Below are positions 22,719 to 33,399 of a stretch of 64,000 nucleotides of DNA, one piece after another; the first letter of the stretch is position 1, and every line of letters begins with the position of its first letter. This stretch comes from Bacteroidota bacterium (GTDB taxonomy: Bacteria; Bacteroidota; Bacteroidia; Chitinophagales; Chitinophagaceae). The position numbers and the translations under genes were made by a program. The DNA is taken from contig JAUZOD010000009.1 of the NCBI GenBank assembly GCA_030706635.1, positions 38,718 through 102,717 on the forward strand, written 5' to 3'. Under the pieces are notes generated by a model. It was not told where the DNA came from. It ran no database searches and saw nothing but the letters and a program-made list of their open reading frames with translations.

Positions 22719-23759
22719 ATGATGAATAAATGCTTCTTTTATTTTTTATTTTTTATCTTTTATCTTCCTGTCGCACATGCCCAGACGCCCCGGCTCGACC
22801 ATGATACCAGTTATTATCGTACCTACCGCGATCGCGTTACAGCCCGCGCATATCTTTCCCGGAAATATACCGCGCTGAGATTTGATCCGCCGGGATCGGT
22901 CCCTGATTTTGATTATCATCCCAACACCAGCCTCAATCTCGGCATCGGGGCTACATATCATGCATTTACCCTGAATATAGGATTTGGCGTCAACCGGTTT
23001 AATCCGGAAGAAATCAGAGGCAAAACACGGTATCTGGATCTGCAGGGCCACTTCTATGCCCGTAAATGGAATATAGACCTGCTGGGTGAGTTTTACAGAG
23101 GGTATTACTTAACGCCCAAAGGGCTGGCAGCTCCGGCGGGTGAAGATTATTATAAACGAAATGACCTCAAGCTGGATCTCATCGGCGTTGCTTTTTACCG
23201 GAGTCTGAACGACAGGCGTTTTTCTTATCAGGCGGGGTTACTTCAAAATGAATGGCAGAAGCAGTCTGCGGGATCCATTTTGGTGGGCGGAGAAATATAT
23301 TATGGATCTATTCACGCAGACAGTGCGCTGGTGCCGGGCAAACTGGATACGAGTTATCGTAAACTGAATATTGATAAGCTGCATTTTTTCGAGATCGGTC
23401 CGGGAATCGGTTATGCGTATACGTTGGTTGTAAAACAACATTTCTTTTTGCTGGCCTCGGTAACGATCAACCTGGCTGTCAGGTTATCCGCCGAAATATC
23501 CCATTCAACCGGAAAACTGGAAGATCAGATTGATTTCACACCGAATCACATCGTTCACGTTGGATTGGGTTATAATACAGAAAACTGGTGTTTAAGTACG
23601 CTTTGGGTCAACACCCGGATAAACGCAGCGGGGATAACATCAAATTATCAATATGGCGTGGCCACGGGTAATTACCGGCTTATTTTTGCCAAACGCCTGA
23701 GGATAAACCGCAAGGTGCGTAAAATACTGGAACCCATTCCAACCCTTATTGGGAAATGA
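22719..23759 (+). CDS. DUF4421 outer-membrane-type protein
   Basis: This is a 346-residue exported protein with a signal peptide ([16 protein letters not shown]). The mature part, rich in alternating hydrophobic/polar strands, begins with [20 protein letters not shown] and contains [18 protein letters not shown] and [19 protein letters not shown]. This is the DUF4421 pattern, resembling an outer-membrane beta barrel. The function is unknown. The last 14 nt overlap the end of the convergent gcvP gene. Its position after the K+ channel gene is noted, but no functional link is known. Confidence 0.85.
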   Translation: MMNKCFFYFLFFIFYLPVAHAQTPRLDHDTSYYRTYRDRVTARAYLSRKYTALRFDPPGSVPDFDYHPNTSLNLGIGATYHAFTLNIGFGVNRFNPEEIRGKTRYLDLQGHFYARKWNIDLLGEFYRGYYLTPKGLAAPAGEDYYKRNDLKLDLIGVAFYRSLNDRRFSYQAGLLQNEWQKQSAGSILVGGEIYYGSIHADSALVPGKLDTSYRKLNIDKLHFFEIGPGIGYAYTLVVKQHFFLLASVTINLAVRLSAEISHSTGKLEDQIDFTPNHIVHVGLGYNTENWCLSTLWVNTRINAAGITSNYQYGVATGNYRLIFAKRLRINRKVRKILEPIPTLIGK

Positions 23760-26652
23760 CTCTGCTCTCCGGCGCCAGTTCCTCGTAAGCACTCACCGGT
23801 TCGCAGGTGCAAATAAGATTTCTGTCGCCATAAGTATTATTGACCCGTCCGACGGAAGGCCAGAATTTATTTGTTCTGATGTATGATAAAGGAAAGGCTG
23901 CTTTCTCCCGGCCATAAGCATGCTGCCAGCTATCGGCGCAAATCGTCAATTGGGTATGCGGCGCATTCTTAAGCGGGTTATCTGTTTTGTCGAGTACACC
24001 CCCGGATACATCCATGATCTCCTGATGAATGGCAATCATGGCATCGCAAAAACGGTCGAGCTCAGATTTATCCTCACTTTCCGTAGGTTCGATCATGATG
24101 GTGCCGGGTACCGGAAAACTCAGGGTGGGTGCGTGGAATCCGTAATCCATCAGCCGCTTGGCCACATCCTCAGCTTCAATACCAGCCTGCGTTTTGAATG
24201 GGCGAAGGTCAACAATGAATTCATGCGCGCAGGTGTTGTTGTGGCCGGAAAAAAGAATGGGGTAATAGGCTTCCAGCCGGGACCTCATGTAGTTTGCATT
24301 CAGAATGGCATAACGGGTAGCTTCTGTAATACCGGCTGATCCCAGCATCTTAATATACGCGTAACTAATCAGCAGAATGCTTGCCGATCCAAAAGGAGCT
24401 GAACTCACGGCGCCGGACACAGCTTTATGGGAATTTGTCCAGTGACCCGGCAGGTGATCCCTGAGCTTTTCATTCACGCAGATCGGTCCCATGCCCGGGC
24501 CGCCTCCGCCATGCGGTATGGCAAAGGTTTTATGCAGGTTAAGATGACAAACATCGGCCCCGATAAAACCCGGGCTGGTAAGGCCTACCTGTGCATTCAT
24601 GTTGGCGCCATCCATATAAACAAGTCCGCCGTTTTCATGGATCAGCTCACAGATCTCTTTAATTCCTTCTTCAAAAACACCGTGCGTGGAAGGATAGGTA
24701 ACCATCAATCCCGCCAGCTCGTTTTTATATTGTTCTGCTTTTACTTTCAGATCTGAAAAATCAATATGCCCTTCCGCGTCACTTTTTACAACAACTACTT
24801 TCATTCCGGCCATCACAGCGCTTGCCGGATTGGTGCCATGCGCCGAAATGGGAATCAGCATCACCTGGCGATGGGATTCTTTTCGTGAAGCATGATACGA
24901 CCGGATGGCCAGCAGGCCGGCATACTCGCCCTGGGCGCCGCTGTTCGGCTGCAGGGAAGTGGCTGCGAACCCGGTGATAATGCTCAGCCATTCTTCCAGC
25001 TCCCGGATGATCTGCTGATACCCTTTGCACTGATCGGCCGGAGCAAAAGGATGGATGCGGCTGAACTCGGGCCAGCTCACCGGAATGAGTTCACTGGCTG
25101 CATTCAGTTTCATGGTGCATGAACCGAGGGGAATCATGGAGCTGTTGAGCGAAAGATCTTTATTCTCCAGGCTCTTCAGATAGCGCATCATCTCTGTTTC
25201 ACTGTGGTGCGAATTAAAAACGGGATGCGAGAGAAAGTTTGTGCTTCGGTTAAGGGTAAGCGGTATATTTTCCGGAGGGATTTCGTAGTCAAAAATGGTG
25301 GCCACCTCATCGGTGTCCCGGGATCGGGCAAATACGCTGAGTATATCCAGCACATCGCGCTGGGTGGTGGTCTCATCCAGGGCAATGGTTACCGTACCGC
25401 TTTCGGTATAAAAGAGATTGATTTGCCTGGATTCGGCTATTTCCCGGAGTTTCCGGGTATCACCGGCATGCACCTGAACAGTATCAAAAAAGTGTTCGTG
25501 CAGACTTTCAATGCCCAAATTGGCCAGTCCGTTCGATAATCCCTGGGTCAGAATGCTGATCCGGGTGGCGATGTCTTTCAATCCGTCGGGGCCGTGATAT
25601 ACGGCGTACATCGCTGCCATATTGGCCAGGAGTGCCTGAGCTGTACAGATATTTGAAGTGGCTTTTTCACGCTTGATATGCTGCTCCCGGGTTTGAAGGG
25701 CCATCCTGAGCGCCCGGTTTCCCTGAACATCTACACTCACTCCGATAATCCTTCCCGGTATTGCGCGCTTAAAGTCCTCCGCTGCCGCAAAAAAAGCGGC
25801 ATGCGGTCCGCCAAATCCCATCGGAACACCGAACCGCTGGGCATTTCCGATGGCCACGTCGGCGCCAAGTTCTCCCGGCGGAACGAGCAGGGTGAGTGCC
25901 AGCAGGTCGGTCGCCATGACTACGAAAGCGCCCGCTTCATGCACTTTTCTGATAAAGGCACGATGATCATTGATGCGGCCATTACTATCCGGGTATTGTA
26001 CAATCGCTCCGAAATAGCTGGAATCCAGACTGGCCTGATTATAATCGCCTGTGATGAGTTCGATGCCCAGGGGTTCGGCACGGGTGACCAGAATGCTCCG
26101 GGTTTGTTTAAAAATGGCCTGATCCACAAAGAATTTAGGAACAGCGATATGCTGGTGATCCTTATTCTTCAGATTGAAGAACATGATCATGGCTTCAGCT
26201 GCAGCCGTGCCTTCATCCAGCAAGGAAGCATTGGCTAAAGGAAGACCGGTAAGATCGCTCACGACGGTTTGGAAATTCAATAAACTCTCCAGACGGCCCT
26301 GGGAGATTTCGGCCTGATAGGGGGTGTACTGCGTGTACCATCCCGGATTTTCGAAAACATTCCGCAGGATCACACTGGGTGTAATCGTATCGTAATAGCC
26401 CTGACCTATATAACTCTTAAAAACACGGTTTTTAGACGCGACTCCCTTCAGTAAATGGAGATATTCAAATTCACTAACGGCCGGCGTTACCTGCAGTGGT
26501 TCGGGATTCCTTATGCTATTGGGAATCGTTTTATCAATCAGTTCATTCAGCGATTTTACCCCGATGGTTTGCAGCATCTGCCGGGTTTCCGTTTCATTGG
26601 AGCCAATATGCCGGTGCGCGAACTCATTCACCTGCTTTTCAAATAAATTCAT
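23746..26652 (-). CDS. gcvP: Glycine dehydrogenase (decarboxylating), P protein
   Basis: This is a 968-residue PLP enzyme of the glycine cleavage system, which decarboxylates glycine and transfers the aminomethyl group to GcvH lipoyl-lysine. The single-chain form is complete: the N-terminal half starts [14 protein letters not shown] with [20 protein letters not shown], and the C-terminal half contains [28 protein letters not shown] and the PLP-Lys motif [18 protein letters not shown] near residue 708. Other gcv genes are not in the window. No glycine riboswitch fits the 57-nt upstream space, which instead holds an exact TAACTTTG promoter box. Confidence 0.97.
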   Translation of the reverse strand: MNLFEKQVNEFAHRHIGSNETETRQMLQTIGVKSLNELIDKTIPNSIRNPEPLQVTPAVSEFEYLHLLKGVASKNRVFKSYIGQGYYDTITPSVILRNVFENPGWYTQYTPYQAEISQGRLESLLNFQTVVSDLTGLPLANASLLDEGTAAAEAMIMFFNLKNKDHQHIAVPKFFVDQAIFKQTRSILVTRAEPLGIELITGDYNQASLDSSYFGAIVQYPDSNGRINDHRAFIRKVHEAGAFVVMATDLLALTLLVPPGELGADVAIGNAQRFGVPMGFGGPHAAFFAAAEDFKRAIPGRIIGVSVDVQGNRALRMALQTREQHIKREKATSNICTAQALLANMAAMYAVYHGPDGLKDIATRISILTQGLSNGLANLGIESLHEHFFDTVQVHAGDTRKLREIAESRQINLFYTESGTVTIALDETTTQRDVLDILSVFARSRDTDEVATIFDYEIPPENIPLTLNRSTNFLSHPVFNSHHSETEMMRYLKSLENKDLSLNSSMIPLGSCTMKLNAASELIPVSWPEFSRIHPFAPADQCKGYQQIIRELEEWLSIITGFAATSLQPNSGAQGEYAGLLAIRSYHASRKESHRQVMLIPISAHGTNPASAVMAGMKVVVVKSDAEGHIDFSDLKVKAEQYKNELAGLMVTYPSTHGVFEEGIKEICELIHENGGLVYMDGANMNAQVGLTSPGFIGADVCHLNLHKTFAIPHGGGGPGMGPICVNEKLRDHLPGHWTNSHKAVSGAVSSAPFGSASILLISYAYIKMLGSAGITEATRYAILNANYMRSRLEAYYPILFSGHNNTCAHEFIVDLRPFKTQAGIEAEDVAKRLMDYGFHAPTLSFPVPGTIMIEPTESEDKSELDRFCDAMIAIHQEIMDVSGGVLDKTDNPLKNAPHTQLTICADSWQHAYGREKAAFPLSYIRTNKFWPSVGRVNNTYGDRNLICTCEPVSAYEELAPESRVISQ

Positions 26653-26684
26653 ATTTCGAATGATGATTAATCAAAAAAGATGCG

Positions 26685-26692
26685 CAAAGTTA
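26685..26692 (-). promoter_or_regulatory. Bacteroidota -7 box for gcvP
   Basis: The minus strand reads TAACTTTG, an exact TAnnTTTG match, 32 nt before the gcvP ATG. Confidence 0.6.
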
Positions 26693-26709
26693 CTATGAAA
26701 ACATCACTT

Positions 26710-27636
26710 TTACGGAGTTTGGAAACTGTCTCCGGTGAGCGGGGAAAGTTCTTCTGATTTTTGCAGCTGGCGGCTGGTCTGGCGGCTTCCGTCATGGCTC
26801 CAACCCGGAGGTCCGAACAAATAGTACCATTTTTCGCGCCAGGATATATCGCTGCGGGTCATATCGTTCCGGATTTCACGCCATTCGTGAAAAACCAGGT
26901 TTACAGGAGAAGATGTGTCGAGTGGTTTGGTAAGTCCGTATTTTTTTTCCTGGTATTGTTCATCAGGCAATTCCGGCTGGAAAGTGCCGAACAACTGATC
27001 CCATACAATCAGGAACATGCCCATGTTCTTATCCAGGTATTTCGGATTGGAAGCATGATGAACCCGGTGATGGGAGGGGGTCACCAGCACAAATTCCAGC
27101 CATCCCATCTTTTTAATTATTTCGGTATGCACGAAAATGCCCCAGATCTGCGTGGCGGAATAGATAAATACGATATCGAGGGGCTGGAATCCGAACCAGG
27201 CCAGGGGCATGAAATAGATGAACCGGTAAAGCGGTTGAAAAACAGAAGAACGGAACCCCACGGTAAAATTCATCAGCTCGGACGAATGGTGGGTGACGTG
27301 CACTGCCCAAAAAAGACGCACCTCATGATCAAAGCGGTGCAGCCAGTAGTATAAAAAATCTTCTGCCAGCACGAGCATCACCCAATAGCTGATCCCCGCT
27401 TTCCAGGAAACCAGTTTGTGATCGTATATAAGGAGCAGGATGGCTACATAAATGGCCCGGAAGGAGAGATCTATCAGGGCATTCAACAGCATCAGATAAA
27501 CATTGCTTACCGTATCTTTCCAGCCGTACGCTTTGCGATGCCTGAGGTGACTTAACAAAAGTTCCAGACCGATAATAATAATATACAACGGGGTACTGAT
27601 GAGGATAAGAAGTTGCTCTCGGAAGGAACCGGCCAT
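26710..27636 (-). CDS. Sterol desaturase/fatty acid hydroxylase family protein
   Basis: This is a 308-residue integral membrane di-iron oxygenase. The histidine clusters of the superfamily are all present: HRFDHE, HVTHHSSE and HRVHHASN, embedded between four to five membrane spans (LLILISTPLYIIIIGLELLL at the N-terminus). Members hydroxylate or desaturate lipids or carotenoids using O2; the substrate cannot be read from sequence. A C-terminal tail with YYLFGPPGWSHDGSR is typical of bacterial members. It is divergent from the YkgJ-like gene, with only 26 nt between starts, so promoter elements must overlap. Confidence 0.88.
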   Translation of the reverse strand: MAGSFREQLLILISTPLYIIIIGLELLLSHLRHRKAYGWKDTVSNVYLMLLNALIDLSFRAIYVAILLLIYDHKLVSWKAGISYWVMLVLAEDFLYYWLHRFDHEVRLFWAVHVTHHSSELMNFTVGFRSSVFQPLYRFIYFMPLAWFGFQPLDIVFIYSATQIWGIFVHTEIIKKMGWLEFVLVTPSHHRVHHASNPKYLDKNMGMFLIVWDQLFGTFQPELPDEQYQEKKYGLTKPLDTSSPVNLVFHEWREIRNDMTRSDISWREKWYYLFGPPGWSHDGSRQTSRQLQKSEELSPLTGDSFQTP

Positions 27637-27662
27637 GGGCGAAATTAACTAACTTGTTTAAA

Positions 27663-28157
27663 ATGAATAACGCAATAACAATAACGTTACAAAACTGGGA
27701 GAAGGTATCCCGGGAACATCAAAAAAAATATAAAAATTTCCTGGCCAGGGCGAATAAAAATAAAGTGTTAAAAGCGCTTCCTGATTTGCACGAACAGGCT
27801 TTTCAACAGATTGACTGCCTGAAATGCGCGAATTGTTGTAAAAGATACTCTCCACGGTTCAAAACGCCCGATATCAAACGAATAGCCAGGCTGCTGGGCA
27901 TGAAAGAGGGCTCATTCATCGAAAAATACCTTCGTGTCGATGAAGAAGGGGATTATGTGCTGCAAACCGTTCCCTGTGCTTTCTTAGGCGAGGATAACCG
28001 CTGTTCCATCTACGAAAACAGACCATCAGATTGCAGGCGTTTTCCATACACAGACGAAGATGTGATTCTGAAAAGACCCGTACTCACGCAAAAAAACAGC
28101 GCGTTCTGTCCCATCGTGGTTTCTGTATTGGAAGGTCTTCTGGAGACCGTTAAATAA
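27663..28157 (+). CDS. YkgJ-type cysteine cluster protein
   Basis: This protein of about 164 residues has the conserved Cys pattern of the YkgJ/UPF0153 family: CLKCANCCKRYSPRF, then PCAFLGEDNRCSIYENRP and SDCRRFPY. The eight or so Cys residues probably bind a metal or Fe-S cluster; the biochemical role is unknown. The start is set at the ATG giving MNNAITITL, with a TTG three codons upstream as alternative. Its last 8 nt overlap the end of the convergent MBL gene. Confidence 0.85.
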   Translation: MNNAITITLQNWEKVSREHQKKYKNFLARANKNKVLKALPDLHEQAFQQIDCLKCANCCKRYSPRFKTPDIKRIARLLGMKEGSFIEKYLRVDEEGDYVLQTVPCAFLGEDNRCSIYENRPSDCRRFPYTDEDVILKRPVLTQKNSAFCPIVVSVLEGLLETVK

Positions 28158-29055
28158 TCCCTTCTATCAGTTCTTCATACGCAGCCTGCAATCCGTGCTC
28201 TATGCCGTCCCCCTGCCAGTCGCTGACACCCGGGATGGCGGTAGCTTTCAGGATTTCCTCCCTTGTTTTACCTGCTTTGATCTGTTTGCCAACAAAATCG
28301 AGGAGACGGGAAAGATAATCCTGCATGGCTTTCAGGTCATCTTTGTAACCGGTGACCTTATCCGGATCGAATGCATGACCAAAAATGAAAAGCGTGTCTT
28401 TATCAAAAACCTGCTGCAACTTGTCCAGTACAACGATCCAGTTTTTCACGGATGCTCCTGCGGCCCGGTCCACAAATGCCCATCGCCGGTTAAACACCAG
28501 ATCGCCCACATGCGCGATGTTGGCATGCGGAAAATGAATGATGCTGTCTCCGTTGGTATGGGCCGGCCCGTAATAATGGGTTTTTATATTCTCTTTTAAT
28601 TTTCTATACTCCCAGCTGTCTCCGTAAGTGAGATCAGGATAGAGCTGCTGGTCTTCCTTGTTTTGTTCTTTTGCCACGCGTTGCTGATTGATCAGCGAAT
28701 TGCTGTGGGCAGCGACGTGGGTTACGATTCCTTTGAATGAGATGTTTCCTGAAGTATGGTCTCCGTGATGGTGGGTGTTGATCAGAATCTCGAATGGTTT
28801 TCCCGGATCCTTTTGAAGGGCATCAATCAGGTGTTTGGACTGTTCCGGAAATTCGGCATCCACGATGGCTATGTTTTTTCGCGACAGATAATAACCGATG
28901 GTCCCGCCTTTCTCGGTAAATATGCCCACATCATTGCGCAGCATTCTCATTTTATAGGGATTGTCCTGCATGAATTTCATCAACCAGTCCTTACGTAGAA
29001 GGGGGATGGCACCCAGGCCGAGACTGGAATTCTTAACAAAAGATCGCCGGTTCAT
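28150..29055 (-). CDS. Exported MBL-fold metallo-hydrolase
   Basis: This is a 301-residue protein. The N-terminus MNRRSFVKNSSLGLGAIPLL has a twin-arginine (RRSFVK) signal for Tat export of a folded metalloprotein. The metallo-beta-lactamase zinc motif is THHHGDHTSGN, with further ligands in HYYGPAHTNGDSIIHFP (His), HVGDLVFN (Asp) and FGHAFD (His). It is a plausible di-zinc hydrolase of the periplasm, close to the class B-like hydrolases of unknown substrate; beta-lactamase activity should not be assumed. Confidence 0.85.
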   Translation of the reverse strand: MNRRSFVKNSSLGLGAIPLLRKDWLMKFMQDNPYKMRMLRNDVGIFTEKGGTIGYYLSRKNIAIVDAEFPEQSKHLIDALQKDPGKPFEILINTHHHGDHTSGNISFKGIVTHVAAHSNSLINQQRVAKEQNKEDQQLYPDLTYGDSWEYRKLKENIKTHYYGPAHTNGDSIIHFPHANIAHVGDLVFNRRWAFVDRAAGASVKNWIVVLDKLQQVFDKDTLFIFGHAFDPDKVTGYKDDLKAMQDYLSRLLDFVGKQIKAGKTREEILKATAIPGVSDWQGDGIEHGLQAAYEELIEGII

Positions 29056-29118
29056 TTGCCAGTGTTTCCGTTAAGTTAGCCTGGTATTGCCGATTTTCCA
29101 TAAAGAAAACGGAATTCC

Positions 29119-30375
29119 TCAGTATTCCATTTTTCTCAGCGAAGGCGCTTTGAACCAGGTGCTGACCACCACCAGCAGGGTCATGCAACCACCAAAGACC
29201 ACCGAGGGAATCACGCCGAGCAGCCTCGCCATGATACCACTTTCGAACTGGCCGAGTTCATTGCTGGAATTGATGAACATGGAGTTTACACTCATCACGC
29301 GTCCGCGCATATTATCGGGTGTTTTCAATTGCATGATGGTTCCCCGGGTGACCACGCTGATCCCGTCCAGTATGCCGCTGATCATCAGAACGCCAAACGA
29401 CAGCCAGAAGATCCTGGAGATGCCGAAAATGATGATACAGATGCCGAAGCCGGCGACGGCCAGCAATAATGTTTTGCCCTGTTTGCGTTTGAGCGGAAAA
29501 AGGGTAAGCAGGATCACAACGCATATCGAACCCATATCGGAAGCGCCGTTGAGAAATCCGAATCCCCTGACCCCTACTTTTAAAATATCCCTTGCATATA
29601 CGGGTACCATGGCAACGGCTCCGCCGAATAATACGGCAAAGAGATCGAGTGAAATGGCGCCCAGCAATTCTTTGGTCCTGAATACAAATACCAATCCCTC
29701 TTTAACACTGTCCCAGGTTTTTTTCTCTCCGCGTTCATTCAGCGGTGGTTTAGGTTTCAGGGTAATCAATACCGCAAAGGCAGAGAATACAAGAACGGCG
29801 ACCACAGCAAGTGTTCCGGTGTTCCCGAGTCCTGCAATCAGGAAACCACCGAGGGCATGCCCGCTAACCGAAGCCGATAAGTAAGCGCCCTGATTCCAGG
29901 TGGTGGCGTTCTGCAATGATTTTTTCGGAACCACCTGGGCCAGTACCACATTGAAGACCGGACCGGTAAAAGATCTTACTACTCCGGTGCAAAAGATGAT
30001 GAGGTAGATCAGCAGGGCGATGGCGTGGGGGTGAAAATATTGAGTGCCGAAATGGCTGGAAAGTGTGAGCAGCAGCAGGGCTGCAATTCCATACAGTGAT
30101 ACGCCAAGCAAAAGCATATTACGTTTTTCGCTGAGATCAATCACATGTCCGGCATAGAGTGCAAAGGAAACTGCGGGAATAAACTCTGAGAGCCCTACGA
30201 TCCCGATGGCGATGGGGGCATTGGTAAGATTATAAATCCACCATCCCACGAGGGTGCTCATCATCCGCAACCCCATGATAAATAAAAAACGACCGATGAC
30301 CAGATTTCTGAATTCTGTGATCCTGATTGCTTCCAGAGGAGAGGATGGCAGCGAATCATTTTCCATTGGTTGCAA
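29119..30375 (-). CDS. MFS transporter (MFS_3, EntS-like)
   Basis: This is a 418-residue transporter with 12 predicted spans and the MFS loop motif GHVIDLSEKRNMLLLG between spans 2 and 3. The signature SFTGPVFNVVLAQVVPKKSLQNATTW resembles the enterobactin exporter EntS/MFS_3 group, and SAFAVLITLKPKPP marks the central cytoplasmic loop. Substrate unknown; no siderophore genes are nearby. It lies immediately downstream of the deoxynucleoside kinase gene (17 nt spacing) and may be part of a folK-dNK-MFS transcript. Confidence 0.88.
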   Translation of the reverse strand: MQPMENDSLPSSPLEAIRITEFRNLVIGRFLFIMGLRMMSTLVGWWIYNLTNAPIAIGIVGLSEFIPAVSFALYAGHVIDLSEKRNMLLLGVSLYGIAALLLLTLSSHFGTQYFHPHAIALLIYLIIFCTGVVRSFTGPVFNVVLAQVVPKKSLQNATTWNQGAYLSASVSGHALGGFLIAGLGNTGTLAVVAVLVFSAFAVLITLKPKPPLNERGEKKTWDSVKEGLVFVFRTKELLGAISLDLFAVLFGGAVAMVPVYARDILKVGVRGFGFLNGASDMGSICVVILLTLFPLKRKQGKTLLLAVAGFGICIIIFGISRIFWLSFGVLMISGILDGISVVTRGTIMQLKTPDNMRGRVMSVNSMFINSSNELGQFESGIMARLLGVIPSVVFGGCMTLLVVVSTWFKAPSLRKMEY

Positions 30376-30392
30376 AAATATTATAACCCCGT

Positions 30393-31025
30393 TCAGGGCA
30401 AAGTGAAATAATGCTGTCCCGGTTCATACTCTTTTTCCAGGGCATCCAGGATGGTCTGGAAATGTTTTTCATTTCCCAGAAAGTCGGCATTCGAGGCGTC
30501 TATGAACAGGGTTTTGATGTTATGCTGCCGGATATAGCTGGTATAGGTTTCCTGGAGACGGAAAAGATAATCATCCGGAATGGATTGTTCATAAAAGCGG
30601 TTCCGCTTGCGGATATTTTTTTGCAGCTGGCTCACCGGCGCGTGCAAATAAATCAGCAGGTCCGGCTGAACCAGTTGCTGATAAATGATGTCAAATAATT
30701 TTTGATACAAATGAAATTCTTCATCGGGAAGATTCACTTTGGCAAAGAGCAGACATTTGCTGAACACATAGTCGGAAATGGTTACCCGCTGGAAAAGATC
30801 CTTGGTATGAACCAGTTCCTTTAGCTGTTTGTACCGCTCCGCCATGAAAAATAGCTCGAGCGGAAAAGCATATTGTTTGGGGTTCTCATAAAATTTGGGA
30901 AGGAAGGGATTTTCGGCAAATGCTTCAAGTATCAGGCGTGAATTGAAATGACGGGCAAGCAGATGAGCCAGTGTCGTTTTTCCCGCCCCGATATTTCCCT
31001 CTACAGCAATAAAGTGATAGTTCAT
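30393..31025 (-). CDS. Deoxynucleoside kinase
   Basis: This is a 210-residue dNK-family kinase that phosphorylates deoxynucleosides in the salvage pathway. The P-loop is EGNIGAGKTTLA near the N-terminus; LILEAFAENPFLPKFYE carries the substrate-side Glu. The DRS-like segment is TISDYVFSKCL, and the lid has the Arg-rich IRKRNRFYEQSIPDDYL. The nucleoside specificity (dA/dG or dT/dC) is not decidable by eye. It lies 44 nt downstream of folK on the same strand. Confidence 0.92.
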   Translation of the reverse strand: MNYHFIAVEGNIGAGKTTLAHLLARHFNSRLILEAFAENPFLPKFYENPKQYAFPLELFFMAERYKQLKELVHTKDLFQRVTISDYVFSKCLLFAKVNLPDEEFHLYQKLFDIIYQQLVQPDLLIYLHAPVSQLQKNIRKRNRFYEQSIPDDYLFRLQETYTSYIRQHNIKTLFIDASNADFLGNEKHFQTILDALEKEYEPGQHYFTLP

Positions 31026-31069
31026 GCAATTGTAAATATCCGGAATCCATGGCGGTTATCGCTGACTGT

Positions 31070-31549
31070 TCATATTTTTTTTACCGCGAGGGTATCCGTA
31101 CATTCCCGCAACAACTGCTGTATTGTTTTCCCCAATCCGGGATGGATAAAACCCGGTGCAATTTCAGCCAGTGGTTGCAGTACGAACCGGCGTTCCGCCA
31201 TGCGCGGATGGGGAATGCTGAGCTCGGGATCGGCCACAATCTCCCGATTGTAAAAAAGGATGTCAATATCAATTATTCGGGGTGCATTTTTCACCGTTCT
31301 TTTTCTGCCCATCTTTTCTTCAATGGAAAGAATGCTCGTCAGCAGGGCGTGCGGCGCCAGCCGGGTATCTATCAGGAGGGCCTGATTCAGAAAGTCCGCC
31401 TGATCTGTTTTGCCCCATGCGGCCGTGCTATACAGGGAGGAAACTTGTTCAATCGCACCGCAAATAAGTTCTATATTTGCGCGTGCCTGCTGCATATGAA
31501 GAAACCGGTCACCCTCATTACCGCCGATCAGCAGATAAGTTTTATTCAT
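31070..31549 (-). CDS. folK: 2-amino-4-hydroxy-6-hydroxymethyldihydropteridine pyrophosphokinase
   Basis: This 159-residue enzyme of folate synthesis transfers pyrophosphate from ATP to 6-hydroxymethyl-7,8-dihydropterin in the cytoplasm. The family marks are LLIGGNEGDRFLHMQQA at the N-terminus, YSTAAWGKTDQADFLNQ (pterin-binding loop), and APRIIDIDILFYNRE, the HPPK signature with the Mg-binding D-x-D. The protein ends at the usual length. It leads a likely folK-dNK-MFS transcript and is divergent from sppA. Confidence 0.95.
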   Translation of the reverse strand: MNKTYLLIGGNEGDRFLHMQQARANIELICGAIEQVSSLYSTAAWGKTDQADFLNQALLIDTRLAPHALLTSILSIEEKMGRKRTVKNAPRIIDIDILFYNREIVADPELSIPHPRMAERRFVLQPLAEIAPGFIHPGLGKTIQQLLRECTDTLAVKKI

Positions 31550-31560
31550 GGATAATTTGT

Positions 31561-31589
31561 TTTGTCCGGCCCAAAGGTCTTTAATTTTG
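31561..31589 (+). promoter_or_regulatory. Complete Bacteroidota promoter for sppA
   Basis: TTTG at 31561-31564 and TAATTTTG at 31582-31589 are separated by 17 nt and match the -33 (TTTG) and -7 (TAnnTTTG) elements. The ATG of sppA is 22 nt downstream. This is the clearest two-element promoter in the window. Confidence 0.7.
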
Positions 31590-31611
31590 AATCATATAAA
31601 CAGGAAAGCGC

Positions 31612-33369
31612 ATGCGGAGCTTTTTTAAGATATTTTTTGCGAGTTTACTCGCACTGATTGCCTTTGTTCTGATCATTTTCTTTTTTACTCTCGGCTATAT
31701 CGGAAGCGTTGCCAGCGCCCAGCATGATGATGTGGGCAGCAATGGGGTCCTGGTGCTGGATCTGAGCCAGGCATTCGGAGAGAAAGGGATTGAAGATCCT
31801 TTGGCTAATTTCAGTGACACCCGCTACAATACGCCGGGAGTTTATGACGTACTCCGCCTCATCCGCTATGCAAAATCTGACAGCTCCATCCGGGGAATTT
31901 TCATCAAGGCGGGCTCCAATGCAAATGGTTTTGGAACTACCGAAGAGATCCGGGATGCGCTGATTGACTTTAAACAATCCCGTAAATTCATTTATGCTTA
32001 TGGTGATGTGATTCCGCTTAAAGCGTATTATGGGGCAAACGTAGCTGACCGGATCTACTGCAATCCCAAGGGTGGGCTGGAATGGCGGGGATTAACCAGC
32101 GTAATGGGTTTTGTTAAAGGGAGTCTGGATAAACTGGAAATTCAACCGGAGATATTTTATGCCGGCAAATTTAAAAGTGCTACGGAGCCCTTGCGTGCAA
32201 TCAAAATGACCGATGCCAACCGCGTTCAGGTAACGGAACTGCTCGGCGGCATTTTTAACCATATCCTGGATCAGACGGCTGCCGTACGGAACCAGGATAC
32301 GGCCGTCCTGCGCCGGTGTGTGGATCAGCAACTGATCCGGCATGCATCGGATGCCATTGAGTACAAGCTGCTTGACGGGGCAAAGTACAACGATGAAGTG
32401 TTGCAGGAAATCGTTCCGAAGGTAAAAGTCCGGACCATCTCCGACATCAACTTTGTGCCGCTGGGGAAATATCTCGAAGCGGTTAAAATGAAGATGAAAG
32501 CCAATGGACGGGACCGGATCGCCCTGATTTATGCAGAGGGGAATATTGTGTCGGGTAAAAATGATCAGCGGGAGATTGGAGAGGTGGCGTACCGGGACAT
32601 GATACGTAAAGCGAGGCTGGATAAAGATATCCGGGCCATCGTGCTGCGCATCAATTCCGGGGGAGGCTCGGCGCTCGTTAGCGAAAATCTCTGGAGGGAA
32701 TTGAGCCTTGCCAAAGCGGCAAAGCCGGTGGTAATCAGTTTTGGGGATGTGGCCGCTTCGGGAGGATATTATTTATCCTGCAATGCAGACCGCATTTTTG
32801 CCGATCCCATGACCATCACGGGTTCGATCGGTGTTTTCAGCATCATCTTCAACACCCAATCGTTTTTCAAAAATAAACTGGGGGTGACTTTTGATGCCGT
32901 TCAAACAGCAAAACAGCCTGATGCCATTAGCATGGTTCAGCCATTGACAGATCTGCAAAAAAGGTATATGCAGAATGATGTGGACAGCATCTATTATGAT
33001 TTCAAATCCCGTGTTGCCGACGGAAGAAAAAAAGATATCAATTATATTGACAGTATTGCACAGGGCAGGGTATGGGGTGGCAGCGAAGCGCTGAAGCTTG
33101 GACTGGTGGATGAGATTGGCGGCATTCAGGCAGCGGTCAATTATGCGGCGAAGCTTGCTAAAACGAGTGATTACAGACTAAGGGAATACCCCGAGCCCAA
33201 GAATTTCCTGGAGTTACTGCTCAACAATTACAAAGAGACCATAAAAATGAAATCCATCAGGGAGGATCTGGGAATGGAGGGTTTGAAATGGTATAAGACC
33301 ATGTCTTCCCTTCAATCCATGGCGGGTGTTCCCCAAATGAAATTGCCATTTGAACTGAATATTCCATAA
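31612..33369 (+). CDS. sppA: Signal peptide peptidase SppA, 67 kDa type
   Basis: This 585-residue membrane-bound serine protease (S49) degrades leader peptides left after export. An N-terminal span (FFASLLALIAFVLIIFFFTL) anchors it. The long form has two tandem S49 domains, as in E. coli: the first holds the general-base Lys188 in AGKFKSATEPLRA, and the second has the nucleophile Ser383 in DVAASGGYYLSCNADRIFAD, with TITGSIGV following. It has a complete promoter (31561-31589) and may be followed in the same transcript by the ABC-2 permease gene, 30 nt downstream. Confidence 0.95.
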   Translation: MRSFFKIFFASLLALIAFVLIIFFFTLGYIGSVASAQHDDVGSNGVLVLDLSQAFGEKGIEDPLANFSDTRYNTPGVYDVLRLIRYAKSDSSIRGIFIKAGSNANGFGTTEEIRDALIDFKQSRKFIYAYGDVIPLKAYYGANVADRIYCNPKGGLEWRGLTSVMGFVKGSLDKLEIQPEIFYAGKFKSATEPLRAIKMTDANRVQVTELLGGIFNHILDQTAAVRNQDTAVLRRCVDQQLIRHASDAIEYKLLDGAKYNDEVLQEIVPKVKVRTISDINFVPLGKYLEAVKMKMKANGRDRIALIYAEGNIVSGKNDQREIGEVAYRDMIRKARLDKDIRAIVLRINSGGGSALVSENLWRELSLAKAAKPVVISFGDVAASGGYYLSCNADRIFADPMTITGSIGVFSIIFNTQSFFKNKLGVTFDAVQTAKQPDAISMVQPLTDLQKRYMQNDVDSIYYDFKSRVADGRKKDINYIDSIAQGRVWGGSEALKLGLVDEIGGIQAAVNYAAKLAKTSDYRLREYPEPKNFLELLLNNYKETIKMKSIREDLGMEGLKWYKTMSSLQSMAGVPQMKLPFELNIP

Positions 33370-33399
33370 TGACTTATTGCATAAAACTGAATTCCCTTC

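Noticed and set aside
26653..26709. Glycine riboswitch upstream of gcvP
   Set aside because: The upstream space is only 57 nt and contains a promoter box; a glycine riboswitch would not fit.
29080..29115. Hairpin CCGATTTTC/GAAAACGG after the MFS gene
   Set aside because: The stem has a bulge and no T-run follows on the minus strand, so terminator status is not supported.
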